A DNA stretch of 38,968 nucleotides from Mycoplasmataceae bacterium (GTDB taxonomy: Bacteria > Bacillota_I > Bacilli_A > Mycoplasmatales > Mycoplasmoidaceae), in NCBI GenBank assembly GCA_031258945.1, contig JAIRME010000011.1, positions 1-38,968 of the forward strand. Reading direction: 5' to 3'. This document shows, one piece after another, positions 9,773 through 24,559 of this stretch; position 1 is the first letter of the stretch, and each line of letters starts with the position of its first letter. The notes under the pieces are model-generated. The model was not told the origin of the DNA. It did not search any database and worked only from the letters and a program-made list of their open reading frames with translations. The position numbers and the translations under genes are program-made.

Positions 9773-10810
9773 CTAATTATAATGAGCATACATTTCTTTC
9801 AATAGTTTAGTGAAAGCAACTTTAAGATTTTTTTTAGCAAGTTCAACATAATCTTCGCGATTTGTTACATCTTCATTTGTACGATTTGGTTCTAGTTTAT
9901 CAGCACAATAAAGAATCATATCTAATTTCGATGGTTTTGAACTAGGGATAACATGATTAGCGATCGCATTTAAAATCTCCTTATCTTTGATATTAAAAAA
10001 TTTTTTGGCATACACAGCACTTGCCACGCCATGTAGTGTATGAATAGTAGGATATTTGTTTTTGTTTCATTTTGGGGCTAGTTTTTTAATTTGTGCATCA
10101 GACATTTCTTTGCTAATATCATGGTACATGGCTGCAATGTAAGCTTTTAGTCCTAGCAATGGTGAAATTTGTCGACCAATTTGAATAGCTAATTTTGCAA
10201 CTCTAATTGTATGTTGAAAACGTTTTAGTGACATTAATGGTTGTACTTGATTGATGGTATACAAACCAAATGTAGCAATGTACAATGCTACAATTGGGGT
10301 AAGAAATTTAACTTGTGGTAATTTTCGTAAAGCACTACTACAAGTAGGTACAAGTTTAATATTAACAAAATCGGCTGGAATATCCTTTTTAAACTTTTGA
10401 TTATTACGTTTAACAACAACTAAACGAGCAAGTTTCAAAATAGTTTTCCAATTTTTTCATTTTTTGAAATCTAAGTATCGATCGGTACCGATGATAAAAT
10501 AAAAAGTTGCATGTGGGTAAAGTTTCTTGAAATACTTCAATGTATTAAATGTGTAAGAAATTTCACGATTTTTTTGATTTATTTCATAATCTGAAATTTC
10601 TATATCTTTACAATTACGAAACATTAATCTCAACATCATCATACGATCTTTGCAGTCTGCAAAAGGCAAATGAGTTTTCAATGGAGGATTTTTACTAGGA
10701 ATAATAATAAATTTTTGAAATTGATAATGTTTCTTAATTGTTTTATAAATAGACAAATGACCAGTGTGAACTGGATCAAAAACACCACCAAACAATATAA
10801 TAGTTGACAT
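9773..10810 (-). CDS. nadD: NadD-YqeK fusion: nicotinate-nucleotide adenylyltransferase + HD hydrolase
   Basis: A 345-residue two-domain protein, continuous through TGA-Trp codons at 10457 and 10067. Residues 1 to about 165 are NadD: GGVFDPVHTGH (8-18) binds ATP, IIGTDRYLDF and PTCSSALR follow, the last matching the ISSTxIR block. It joins NaMN and ATP to form NaAD in NAD synthesis. The rest is a YqeK-type HD domain with RFQHTIRVA, MYHDISKE, HTLHG and CADKLEPNR as metal ligands; YqeK proteins hydrolyse Ap4A. Separate nadD and yqeK genes are neighbours in Bacillus, and the fusion is known in other mycoplasmas. The promoter TATAAT (10817-10822) is only six bases before ATG 10810, so the mRNA may be leaderless. 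Confidence 0.9.
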
Positions 10811-10816
10811 TGATTA

Positions 10817-10822
10817 ATTATA
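10817..10822 (-). promoter_or_regulatory. -10 box of nadD-yqeK, six bases before the ATG
   Basis: A perfect TATAAT on the minus strand, followed by TAATCA and the start codon. Transcription should begin at or next to the ATG. No clear -35 is present 16-18 bases upstream. Confidence 0.6.
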
Positions 10823-10846
10823 TAAGTTAATGCTTTTTTGACTATG

Positions 10847-10852
10847 TATAAT
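10847..10852 (+). promoter_or_regulatory. -10 box of the parE-parC-yqeG-yqeH operon
   Basis: A perfect TATAAT on the plus strand, 21 bases before ATG 10874, within the divergent spacer shared with nadD-yqeK. The nearby TTGACT (10838-10843) is too close to act as its -35. Confidence 0.5.
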
Positions 10853-10870
10853 TATGAAAAATTTAATTAA

Positions 10871-12783
<1,913 letters not shown>

Positions 12784-12784
<1 letters not shown>

Positions 12785-15240
12785 TGTCTAAGAAAAATGA
12801 TTCATTAATTCACCTTAAATCAATCGAAGAGATTATGTCAGAAAGTTTTGGCAAGTATGCCAAATACATTATTCAAGATCGTGCATTACCTGACATTCGT
12901 GATGGTTTAAAACCAGTGCAACGAAGAATCATTTATGCTATGCATGATTTGCAATTGTTTTATGACAAACCACACAAAAAATCAGCCCGTACTGTCGGAG
13001 AAGTAATAGGTAAGTATCATCCGCATGGCGATACTTCTATCTATGATGCCATGGTGCGTATGTCCCAAAATTGAAAAAATAATATTCCTTTAGTAGATAT
13101 GCATGGTAATAATGGTTCAATTGATGGTGATAGTGCTGCAGCCATGCGATATACAGAATGTCGTTTGTCACAGTTTGGTCAATTGTTAATTGAAAATATC
13201 AAAAAAGATACAGTACCATTTATTAATAATTTTGATGATAGTGAAAAAGAGCCAACAGTATTACCAACCTTTTTACCTAATTTGTTAATTAATGGTGCTA
13301 GCGGTATTGCAGCAGGTTATGCTACCAATATTCCGCCATTCAATCCTAGCGAAGTGATTGATGCCATTATTACACGAATTGATTCTCCGTCGGGATATCT
13401 ATCTACCATTTTAAAAATTATGCCAGGCCCTGATTTTCCTACCGGAGGACTAATTCTTAATCAAGAGGGTATACGTGATGCTTATGAAAAGGGTAAGGGC
13501 AAAATTATCATTCGTGCTAAGATTATTCAAAAGAGTGCTAAACAAGTTTATATTACAGAAATTCCTTACGAAACTAATAAGGCTAGTATTATTAAAAATA
13601 TTCAAGAATTAGCAATTAAACATGATGTGTTGAATCTTGAAGAAGTGCGCGATGAATCAGATGATAAAGGTGTTTCTATTGCTCTTGATATGAAGAATGG
13701 TAAAAATTTTGAATTTGTAAAAAACTTTTTGTTTAAAAATACTCAATTACAAATTTCTTACAATATTAATATGGTAGCCATTAAAGAACGTAAACCTTAT
13801 TGTTTGCCAATGTTACAAATTTTAGATGCTTTTATTGAACACATTACTAATACTACAATTTTAGCAAGCAAGTATGATTTAACTAAAGCTAAAAACCGCA
13901 AGGAAATAATTTTAGGATTAATTAAAGCTATTCGTATGTTGGATGATGTGGTTGATTTAATTCGTAAATCTAACGACAAAACATCAGCTAAAAATGCACT
14001 TATTATTAAAATGGCTTTTACTGAACCACAAGCAGAAGCTGTAGTTAGTTTGCGTTTATATCGCTTATCTAACACTGATGTATCTAATTTAAATAAGGAA
14101 CTAATGGAATTGGAAAATATCATTAGTGAACTAGAACTACTAATTGAAAATAAGGATTATCGCAATAATTATTTAAAAAATAAATTACGAGTTTATAAAA
14201 AAATATTTGGTTATTCTCGTAAAACGTTAATCTCTCAAGAAGAAGCTAAAATTGAAATTGATCAAACAGATATCATCGAAGACCGTGAAAATATTGTGGT
14301 GGTAACAAGAGCTGGATATTTAAAAAATATTTCAAAGCGCAGTTATTCTAATTCAGAATATGAACGTTTGAAATTAAAAGAAGGTGATATTCCTATTGCT
14401 CAATTTATATCTAATCAACGCGATAAGGTAATTCTAATTACAGCCAAGGGTAATTACGTTAGTATTCCTACTTTTAAAATTGATGAATCCAAATGGAGCG
14501 ATATGGGTGTACATTTGAATAACATTATTGTTAACGATCCAGACGATAAAATTATTCAAGCATTTAATTTTGCTAATAACATTGAAGATAATCGTTGTCT
14601 TATCATAGCTTCTCGTCGAGGGATGATTAAACGGACATTAATTAAAGATTTAGGAGTGTCAAAACTAACTAAAATATTAACTGTTATGAATTTAGATGAA
14701 GGCGACTCAATTACGAGTTGTGTCATTAGCGAGAGTGCAGATGAACCAAACCAAATGTTAGGTGTAATTACAAAATATGGCATGGGATTATTTTACCCTT
14801 CCAATCAAATTAGCGTAGTTTCCCGCAATGCAGCAGGTGTCAAGAATGTTTCCCTGCGTGAGAAGGATGAAGTAAGTGCAATTTTTATTGATGATCCTAC
14901 TCGTGAATACATTTTGATTGTTTGTGTGCAAGGAATGAAACGTATTCGACGCGAACAAATCATTCAAGGCAAACGTAATAGTGTTGGTAAACCATTAATT
15001 AATCAAATCAAATCTAACCCCATTGAAGTGTTAAATGCTTTTCCAGTGAATATGAACGAAATAATTAATAACTTAACTCATGAAGGAGTATGAGCATTAA
15101 TTAAATCTAGCGAAATTGTAATAGGTGATAGTGAAACTAGAGTTAGCCCAATTAAAGGTAAACATTCATCTTTTGCCACCAAAATTGATTTTACAGATTA
15201 CAATAAAAACACTGAACAATTAGAATTATTTGATAAATAA
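12784..15240 (+). CDS. parC: DNA topoisomerase IV subunit A
   Basis: An 818-residue type IIA topoisomerase A subunit. The breakage-reunion domain begins with [20 protein letters not shown]. It contains the quinolone-region helix [17 protein letters not shown] and the catalytic tyrosine in [10 protein letters not shown] (about residue 123). The C-terminal beta-pinwheel has repeats such as [13 protein letters not shown] and [13 protein letters not shown] but no QRRGGKG GyrA-box, which favours ParC over GyrA. The frame runs through TGA-Trp at 13072 and 15091; stopping at the latter would remove the last 49 residues. It is translationally coupled to parE and followed two bases later by yqeG. Confidence 0.92.
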
Positions 15241-15242
15241 AT

Positions 15243-15833
15243 ATGAGCAAATATAAAAATAAATCTAATTGATTAAATTATTTTCGACCCACTATTTTTA
15301 TTAGAACATTTTCTGATATTAATATTTTTTTACTTCGTAAAATGGGTGTGAAAATGCTAATTTGTGACTTAGACAATACATTATCGCCTCATTTTACTAA
15401 GTGACCAAATAAAAAAGTTGTTGATTTTTGCAAACAGTTGCAGATTAGTGGGATTAAATTAGCAATTGTTTCTAATAATAGTAAAAAGCGAGTATTGACT
15501 TATACAAGTCGTTTACAACCCGATGAAATTATTTTTAATGCGAAAAAACCATTTAAGCGAAAAATCGTAAAAATGTTGCAAAGATTAGATTTATGCGCAA
15601 ATGAAATTATTTTTTTAGGTGATCAATTTATTACAGACATTTGAGTGGCTAATCGAATAGGTTCTAAAAGTATTCTTGTACTACCGATTATTGATCAATC
15701 TAGCAATACTTCTTCATCTAAATTGATTAGATTTTTAGATAAATTTATTTACAAAAAATTGGAACATGGTAATTATCTAAGATTAGATTACACTAGAAGT
15801 AAAGGGTTAGGGGATGAGCACCAATTTATCTAA
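15243..15833 (+). CDS. yqeG: YqeG-family HAD phosphatase
   Basis: A 196-residue haloacid dehalogenase-like protein. The nucleophile motif is DLDNTLSPH with Asp42 and Asp44. Motif II is IVSNNSKKR, motif III lies around FNAKKPFKR, and the metal motif is LGDQFITDIW (TGA-Trp), typical of YqeG. Family members are putative phosphatases, often next to the ribosome-assembly GTPase YqeH, as here; related mitochondrial proteins dephosphorylate phosphatidylglycerophosphate. It starts two bases after parC, and its end overlaps yqeH by 20 bases. The family is sure, but the in vivo substrate is not. Confidence 0.9.
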
Positions 15834-16882
15834 AAATAAAAAGTGTAAAGGATGTGGAATGCCTTTATCGACTAACATTCAAGATTTAGCTTATACACCG
15901 AATCTTAAACTAGATTATTGTCAACGTTGTTTTCGTCTAAAACATTATGGTATTAATTCTCATAATGAGTTATCTGTATTGACCGTTAATAAGGTATTAG
16001 ATAATTTAAAAATTCAAACACGTGATTGAATTGTCTTGGTTAATGATGTTTTAAATGTTAATTTTGAAGTTATAGAACGATATAAAAATCACTCAAAAGT
16101 TTTATTTGTATTCAATAAAGCTGATCTTGTGGTTAATAATTTCAATTATCAAAATGTACAAAGACGTTTAATTAAGATGTTAATAAATTTAAGCATCAGA
16201 ACGCCTCAAGTTATCATCTCGTCAGCTACTAATAACTATGGGATTCGTAAAATATTTGAATTTATCAGAGAACGAGAATTAAATGAAAAAATTTATTTTG
16301 TTGGCAAAACCAATTCTGGTAAATCATCAATTATTAATGCTTTAATAAATTACACTGGCAGTATCGTCGCACCATTGACTATTAGTAACTTACCTAATAC
16401 AACAATTGGGCTTAAACAAATTAAATTGCAAAAACATAATATCATCGATACACCGGGCTATTATAGTGAACATAGCATTTTACACAATCTAACAAATTTG
16501 AAAGATGTTGCTTCAATTCAGAATAAACAGAAAATTAAACCTTTTTCTTTTCAAATTATTCAGCCACAATCTTTCATAGTAGATAGTTTGCTTTGATTGA
16601 CAACTACAAATGATAAATTGGCATCAATTGTATTTTATATGCCAAATAAATTGAAAGTGCAACGCACTAAACCAGAAAATTTATTACGTAATTTAAAAAA
16701 TCCATTAAATAACGTTTATCATGTTAATAATTGTGAAAAATTAACGCAAGAATTAATTTTAAAACCAAATATGAAATATGATTTAATGATTGAAGGTTTA
16801 GGAATGATTGTGGTTCAAGGTATTGAAAAACTTATTGTAAATACCTTTAAAAATGTAAAGTTGACGTTGTTAAAAGATTGGA

Positions 16883-16890
<8 letters not shown>
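15814..16890 (+). CDS. yqeH: YqeH circularly permuted GTPase
   Basis: A 358-residue GTPase acting in 30S ribosomal subunit assembly. An N-terminal zinc finger has two CxxC pairs (Cys11/14 and Cys36/39). The GTPase motifs come in permuted order: NKAD (G4, 101-104), SSAT (G5, near 136-139), GKTNSGKSS (G1, 164-172) and DTPG (G3, 212-215). This G4-G5-G1-G3 order is diagnostic of the YlqF/YqeH group. A C-terminal domain with a conserved late GLG follows. TGA-Trp codons occur at 16027 and 16594. The last eight bases overlap the 3' end of the convergent mnmA gene. Confidence 0.94.
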
Positions 16891-18061
<1,171 letters not shown>

Positions 18062-20089
18062 CTAATATGCAACAATGATTTGTTTCATATATGAGGTGAT
18101 ACTGCCTGTATTGTCAATCACATCAGCTTTTAAAGTAAAGCTATAATTACCAATAATTAGTGAACTAGTGCTAGGGAAACGCACTAAACATGTCCCTCGT
18201 GTAGTGCCAGTAGTTTGGTTATCATCAATTCTTAAATTCGAGCCAAATATTGGATCTGGGTCTACAATACTTCAAGTAATATTTTTAGTAATAGAATTCC
18301 AATTAATGTCATCCATGAAATATTCAGTATTATTACCATCAGAAAAATCAATGTTAGCTGGTTCAATTAAGTTGGGGCCAAAAATATGATCGTCTTTTTG
18401 CGTTAAAAACGGTAAAATAGAATTACTATTTTCAATATCTGTTCCAATTTGATAAACTTTATTTATGTGTTGTTCATAAGAAATAATTGAATTGAGGTTC
18501 CATGTTTTCTCAGCAAAAGTTGCAATACTTTTGAAAGTACCTTGATAAACTAAATCTTGTGTTTGTCTAGTGTAATAATCGCATCAAATGCAATAATAAG
18601 CTCCTTTATAAAAAGGTAAATATGCTTTTGGTAAATCAGCAATAGTTTGCGAAAATTTATAGAGATTTCAATCATTGAATATTTGATTAGGTTCTGGCTT
18701 TTGCATACCAGCACTTAAAACATAATACAAATAATCGTCGTTAAGATTGTACAAATGATATCCATTAGCAGCAAGTTGATTAATTGTCGCATATTTACCG
18801 GATGATGAATTAGTTCAATAAGCTACTTGAATATTTTTATCAGGTAATATTGTGGGAGTAATGTTACTTCAATCATAAAGAAATTGATCATTAAATGCTC
18901 TTACTTGGTGGTAACCTTTTTCTACAAGTAAGTTATAAATTTCGTTCATTCAATCGTTCAATGTATCAAAACCTGTAGCATTTATGGCAGGAACATCTAG
19001 AACGTCAATGGCATACTGTTTTAAAGTATTGCTATAACCAATAGATGTAGTTGAATCCATCCTTTCATATGGGATAAATTCATCAAATCCAATATTAAAT
19101 TTGCGACAACCAAGATCGTGAAAAAATTGACTATATTCGATATACAAGTTTTTTATATAGGACCTTGCATTATTATTAGTGATATCAATCGCAGCAGGAT
19201 AATCAACACTACTACCAGCATTATTTTTCAAAGTAATATCTTCACCTTCGTGGTTGTTAGAATATCATTCAATGATTCATCGAGCATGTCCAGGCATATC
19301 AAGTGAAGGGATAATTTCAATTTGATGTATTTGTGCAAAACGAACAATATCCATCATTTCTTCTGCACTAATAAATCTTTGATCAAAACCAGCTCTTGCT
19401 CCAGCCAAATTGAAAAATTGATTTCCTTCTGGTAATTGTAAACGCATACAACTCAATTCAGAAAAATGTAATTCTATAGTGTTAATTTTTTTGTAAGCAG
19501 CTTCTACAATTAAATTTTTGACTCACTTTGGGGTAAAATATTTACGCCCACAGTCTAAGTGAATAGTGCGTTCTGCAATATCGGGATAATCCAATATATC
19601 GCCGTAATAAATTTTGTTATCGCTAATTTTATAAATTTGCATTAAAGTATTAAAGGCATATAAAACACCTCTTAAACCATTAGCGTTGATAATAATTTTG
19701 GAAGAAATATTGATGGCGTAAGTATCAGGTAAAGAAGAAGCATTAACTAAATCATTTGCTACATTAACCCGAATACTATGATCTATCACAGAGGAATCAT
19801 TAACTAGTTGAATTTTGCCAAATGTTATTCCGGCATCCATTAATCGTTGCTGAATCAAATACAGTAAATCAGTCAATCCGGATATTTTAGCATCGTAAAA
19901 AATTTTTGAATTAATTGCAAAATTAAATGAATTAGCGGAAATATTTTTATATTCTTTAACAGTTGGTAATAGTTGTTTTTGAATATTTTTGTAATCAAAG
20001 TTAGCACAAGAAGTGAGAGTACCAATGCTTCCTCCAATAATTGTAGTGATTACAGAAGAGTTAATTATTAATGATTTAATTTTTTTCAT
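18062..20089 (-). CDS. Surface lipoprotein, GH20 family beta-N-acetylhexosaminidase
   Basis: A 675-residue lipoprotein. The signal sequence ends in LTSC (Cys28). Residues of about 40-150 resemble the GH20 N-terminal accessory domain. The TIM barrel starts near HLDCGRKYF and includes IIPSLDMPGHARW. The catalytic Asp336-Glu337 pair lies in NIGFDEF, matching the GH20 substrate-assisted Asp-Glu pair. The last 110 residues or so look like an Ig-like beta domain. GH20 enzymes remove terminal GlcNAc or GalNAc from glycans. It is last in the murQ operon, ten bases after the GHL10 gene. It may replace the NagZ-type enzyme found beside murQ in other Firmicutes, with chitin or host glycans as alternative substrates. 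Confidence 0.87.
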
Positions 20090-20099
20090 TTTTCAATTC

Positions 20100-22097
20100 C
20101 TATAATTTTGTTGTAATTTTTAATATATGTTGATTAGCTTGATTGCTAACTTGGTTGGCTAATGAATTTGCATATGTTTGATTACGATAAGTTAAATTAT
20201 GATTTAAATCAGTAATGCTAAAAAAGATGCTCCCTTCATAAGCAATATTACTTGTAGCATATTGGATACAATGTAATATCTCTTCAGCATTACCAAATGA
20301 TGACAAATTGTATAAGTATTCATTATTTGCATAATTAAAATCAGATGCTTCCATATAACGATAATTGGGGTGGCCAATATAAAGTTTGGTTCTACTACCA
20401 CTTTGTAATTTAACATTTGCTCATCAATCAAACAGTTCAACAAATGGTCCGCTTTTATATTGCGCATTTCAATACAATTGGGGGCAAATGTAATCCAATC
20501 ACTCTTCTTCTATTCATTTTTTTGAATCGTAAAATTCATCATGAAAAGTGCTCATAGAAGTGGTTGGTGTATTAGAACCATCGGGGGTATCAGTAAACTT
20601 ATTACTAGATCAAATACCACCAGGACTAATACCAAAAACTACATTACGATTAGGATTGTTGGTATTAAAATCATTTATAGTGTCATGAATTGCTTGTATT
20701 AAATCATCATTATTTTTACGCCTTCAATCATCAATTGTTAAGCCACTACCATATTTATTATACGAAGCTTGATCTAATGGTTCGCCATATTGACCCATGA
20801 AATTTTTAAAACTGATATTTTGTATATTATCATTTTGCAACTTTCAATCACCATTTTCATCTAATTGAATGTTATTATTCTCATCCCGCGTATAATTGTT
20901 ACGTCATGAAGTGGCATATGGATAAAAATAATCATCTAGATGAATGCCATCAACATCATAATTATTTAAAATTTCCTTAATTGAATCAACCACATAGCTT
21001 CTCACATCTGGTTCGCCAGCATTTAAATATAAAGCACCACCATACTTGTAAACCAAATTTGGGTTAGCAGTTACTCTAGTTTCACCTCCTGGAAGTTGTT
21101 GGAATAGCCAATTTAAAACATTAGGATTCGTAGTATTATTTTTTGCTAATTGCCCTTGTTCGTTTAACTTATCAGTAAAGTTGTCAAAATTTAAATAATC
21201 ATATCAACTCATGTTACGACCATTAGAATCAACAGCATAATCTATACTAGAAACACGATAAGGGTTTAATCAAGCATGATATTTTACACCTGCTTCGTGA
21301 GTTTTACTAACCATATATTGTAACGGATCAAAACTTTGCAATCAGTCAAGGGTATAACCTTGCGAACCAACGAGATATGTGGAATATGGGTTGATTGAAG
21401 ATTTATAAAAAGCATCCATCATTGGGCGTATTTGAAAAATGACAGTATTCATTGAATAATCAATATATGTTTGTAAAAAATTATCATACTCTTTTACAAA
21501 TTGTTCTTTAGTTAAATTATGCAAATTAGTAGATTGAATCGGGGTATTTCAGCCTTCGGCATGTGTGTAGTTGTACAAAAAATTCATATTTCTGACTGTG
21601 GCAGTTCACGTAGATTTCATGTATTCAGGATGTTGAATAATCAAATCATCAGGAAACAATGCTAATGCGGTATCGTTACCATTGATTTTGACATAGGCAT
21701 CAGTGTAAATTTGATCAATATTATCGAAAATACGTTGATGATGTAGTGCGATTGGTTCAATGTTTATATTTAAAATATTACTAATTGCTACATCTTCATT
21801 AAAAACTTGTAATTTTACTTTTTTATGGGTTTTGCTAATGTTTTTTAAATAAAAATTAAATTGATTATTTTTTGGATCATAAGTTGATGTTATTATGTCT
21901 TCGTGCGAACTGACTAAATGAATATTTGAATATTTAGTCGTATTACCACTAACTTTGACAGCGTTGTTTTGATTAGGATAAGATATGGTTTGGTTTGGTA
22001 CGACAATGCTTAATGGAAAAACGGAAGTGCAATTAGTCACAATTGGAGCGGTTATTGGAGCGATAGAAATAGGAAGAATAAATTTTGCTTTTTTCAT
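20100..22097 (-). CDS. Surface lipoprotein, glycosyl hydrolase-like 10 (YngK/DUF187-type)
   Basis: A 665-residue lipoprotein with a signal ending in VTNC (Cys23). A beta-rich, Ig-like segment (about residues 30-125) precedes a TIM-barrel domain of the GHL10 family from about residue 165. Diagnostic blocks are MNTVIFQIRPMMDAFY, HAWLNPYRV, VDGIHLDDYFYP, FGISPGGIW and WLDYICPQLYW; the acidic pair in HLDDY is a likely catalytic or ligand site. Members are predicted glycan hydrolases found in Bacillus and gut bacteria. It starts one base after the serine hydrolase gene in the murQ operon, implying a role in glycan or peptidoglycan breakdown at the cell surface. The exact bond cleaved is unknown. 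Confidence 0.85.
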
Positions 22098-22098
22098 A

Positions 22099-23595
22099 TT
22101 ATTTATCTTTCAAACTATTGCATGCCTCATATACTCAATTACTAATTACCATACCGATGCGGTTAGCACTATCAGTTGTTCCTTTTGGTAAAAAATAACG
22201 ATGTTTACCAAAGAAAATGTTGCCGTTAGAATCATGATCATAAAGTATGGTATGAATGGAATTAGTTAGGATACAAATAGTCAAATGATTAATAGGGTCT
22301 ATTACAGTCATAGTTCCCGTTCACCCATCATGGCCATAAGTTACATTTGGAGCATAATCGCCAAAAATATAATCGTTATAGAAACTGAAGTTCGTTTTTC
22401 ATCCTGTAGCAAATTCAAAACGATTACCCTCCGGATTAACAATAGGTGTGGTTACATCTTGTACTATTTGTTCATTAAAAAAAGTATTGGATCCATACTT
22501 ACCATTATTTAGCATTACATTCATCAAAACGGATAACTCTAAAGCAGTTGAAAATAAGCCAGCATGACCAGAAGCACCTTGCATACAATAAAAAGCCTTT
22601 TCATCATGTACTTCACCTTGGATAGTCTTTGTTCTGCGCATATCGGGGAATGTTGGAACTTGAAATTCTCTTGAATTACCTAATAGTTCTGTGGCAGCAC
22701 AATCATTTTTTGAGAATCCTTTTTGCAAGGGATTAAAAACTGTATGACGCAAACCCAACGGTTGATAGATTTCATTTTCTGTATATTCATCAATTCATTT
22801 ATTAGTAATTGCGTGCACTAAAATATCAACTAACATAAAATCAACATCACTATAAAGTTGCTTAGTGCCAGGAACAGTTTGTAAATCTAACATTAATATT
22901 TTTTCTAATGCTTGATTTTTATCACGTAATAAAAATACATCATCGGTACCACCAGTTAAAAAAACTCGTGGATCAGGAATAAAACCAGAAGTATGGGTTA
23001 AAATTTGGCGAATGGTAATAGTTCCCCATTGCACTGTTTGAGTTTTTTTAGTTAAACTATTAAAAACATTGAATTGTTCTTTTGTAAAATTGGGAATATA
23101 TTTACTAATAGGATCATCTAGTGATTTTATTTTTTTGTCATATAAAAGTTTTTGGATTGCAAACATCCCGGCATACATTTTGGTATTAGAAGCTAAATCA
23201 TAAAGTGTTTCAGTCGTAGCATTCACTTGTTGATCTGTTGGCAATAATTCACCATAATGGGGAATAGGTCATGAGTTGATTTCAATATCACCTCGGGAAT
23301 AAAGTAATGATTTACCAAATGCTTTGTTGTAAACAATTTTGTTGTCTTTTGTGACACAAATTTGCATACTGGGAAAACCATAAGCTTCACTACTGCTACC
23401 ACTAATAGTTTCGGATAATTTAAAATTCACATATTTATTAATTAAATCTAATTTATTTTTATCAAAACCAGCTGCGCTAGGGTTATTAGTGTAATCTTCT
23501 AGCATAAAATTAGAGGAGCAAGAAGTTGTATTAAGTGCGATGCTGCTTGTCAAGACAGAAATACTAGGGATTAAACTAGTTATTTTTTTATTCAT
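22099..23595 (-). CDS. Lipoprotein serine hydrolase of the beta-lactamase/class C PBP family
   Basis: A 498-residue lipoprotein (signal ending TTSC, Cys26) with the serine beta-lactamase fold. SNTK gives the catalytic Ser136 and Lys139, YSD (Tyr248) is the second motif, and a late GHDGW provides an HxG third motif. HTSGF and LGLRHT segments are typical of the esterase/amidase branch. It starts one base after murQ. In the Bacillus murQRP operon a protein of this fold also sits beside murQ and is linked to removing peptides from MurNAc, so an amidase or peptidase acting on imported wall fragments is plausible. Antibiotic hydrolysis is unlikely to matter in a wall-less cell. Function is inferred from context. 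Confidence 0.82.
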
Positions 23596-23596
23596 T

Positions 23597-24511
23597 TTAT
23601 TTTAAACACTCCCTTAGCATACCGCGGTGTTTTTTTAATAGTTGTTTAGCTTGCCCATAGTTCAAATTCTTTTTAATCATAATTACAGCAGGTTTTACTT
23701 GGTTATGAGTAATAGACATAATTTTTTTTATATCCTTATCATTTGCTTTAGTGATTCTTTTAACTAAATTAAATGCACGTGTAACTAATTTGAGATTAGT
23801 TGGTTGTACATCCACCATCAAGTTACTAAAAACTTTACCAATTTTTATCATTGCACCAGTGGATAATGTATTTAAAATCATTTTTTGAGCAGTACCAGAT
23901 TTCATTCTAGTAGAACCAACTATGGTTTCAGGACCAGTGATTGCCTCAATTTTAATTTTGGCTATTTTGCCAATTTCAGAATTATGACTTGTAGCAATAC
24001 TAATAGTTTGACAACCTAATTTATTAGCATAGATTAAACCACTAACAACATATGGTGTTCTACCGCTTGCACTAATACCGACTAACACATCTCTTTTATT
24101 TAATCGAATGTCTTTTAAGTCGTTAATAACTGCTAGTTGATTGTCTTCTGCTCCTTCAATTGGTTTGCGAATCGCTGCATCTCCTCCGGCAATTAATCCA
24201 ATTACTAACTTGTCACTTACTCCATAAGTCGGTGGCATTTCACTAGCATCTAACACACCTAATCTACCGCTTGTACCGGCACCAATATAAATTAATCGTC
24301 CACGATGATTGAAAGCATAAACAATTTTGTCAATAGCAATAGCAATATTTTTTAATTGTGATTTAACTGCTAAAGCTATTGACTGATCTTGTTTGTTGAT
24401 AAGATGCACCAATTGGATAGTTTTTAAAGTATCAATATTTTTAGTTTGATGATTAACACCTTCCGTAGATATATTTGATAAGTCTATATACTTAGAGGTG
24501 AAATTACTCAT
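23597..24511 (-). CDS. murQ: N-acetylmuramic acid 6-phosphate etherase
   Basis: A 304-residue cytosolic SIS-domain enzyme that removes the D-lactyl ether of MurNAc-6-phosphate to give GlcNAc-6-phosphate. It has the family start NISTEGVNHQT, IYIGAGTSGRLGVLDASEMPPTYG, VGISASGRTPYV, and TRMKSGTAQKMILNTLSTG. Length matches the family and no Trp codons are needed. It leads an operon with three secreted hydrolases. A PTS EIIBC gene is encoded just across the divergent promoter. TATAAT lies six bases before the ATG. MurNAc is specific to peptidoglycan, so this gene ties the cluster to wall-fragment use in an organism that should have no wall. Confidence 0.95.
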   Translation of the reverse strand: MSNFTSKYIDLSNISTEGVNHQTKNIDTLKTIQLVHLINKQDQSIALAVKSQLKNIAIAIDKIVYAFNHRGRLIYIGAGTSGRLGVLDASEMPPTYGVSDKLVIGLIAGGDAAIRKPIEGAEDNQLAVINDLKDIRLNKRDVLVGISASGRTPYVVSGLIYANKLGCQTISIATSHNSEIGKIAKIKIEAITGPETIVGSTRMKSGTAQKMILNTLSTGAMIKIGKVFSNLMVDVQPTNLKLVTRAFNLVKRITKANDKDIKKIMSITHNQVKPAVIMIKKNLNYGQAKQLLKKHRGMLRECLK

Positions 24512-24517
24512 TTAATC

Positions 24518-24523
24518 ATTATA
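24518..24523 (-). promoter_or_regulatory. -10 box of the murQ operon, six bases before the ATG
   Basis: A perfect TATAAT on the minus strand, followed by GATTAA and the start codon. The geometry is identical to nadD and mnmA and predicts a leaderless mRNA. Confidence 0.6.
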
Positions 24524-24545
24524 TGTAAATTTTAACTATAAATAG

Positions 24546-24551
24546 TATAGT
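24546..24551 (+). promoter_or_regulatory. -10 box of the small membrane protein/PTS unit
   Basis: TATAGT on the plus strand, then AAAAGGGT and ATG 24560. The eight-base gap leaves at most a base or two of leader. The 48-base divergent spacer with murQ is the place to look for a shared regulator site. Confidence 0.45.
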
Positions 24552-24559
24552 AAAAGGGT

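Noticed and set aside
18168-18389. Plus-strand ORF of 73 codons opposite the GH20 gene
   Set aside because: It lies wholly antisense to a well-supported gene with clear family motifs and has no recognisable features; it is a shadow. The same applies to the plus-strand ORFs around 19118, 21985 and 22285.
22099-23595. A true beta-lactamase conferring drug resistance
   Set aside because: The SxxK and YxD motifs define the broad serine hydrolase family. A wall-less cell is not a beta-lactam target, and the murQ context favours wall-fragment processing.
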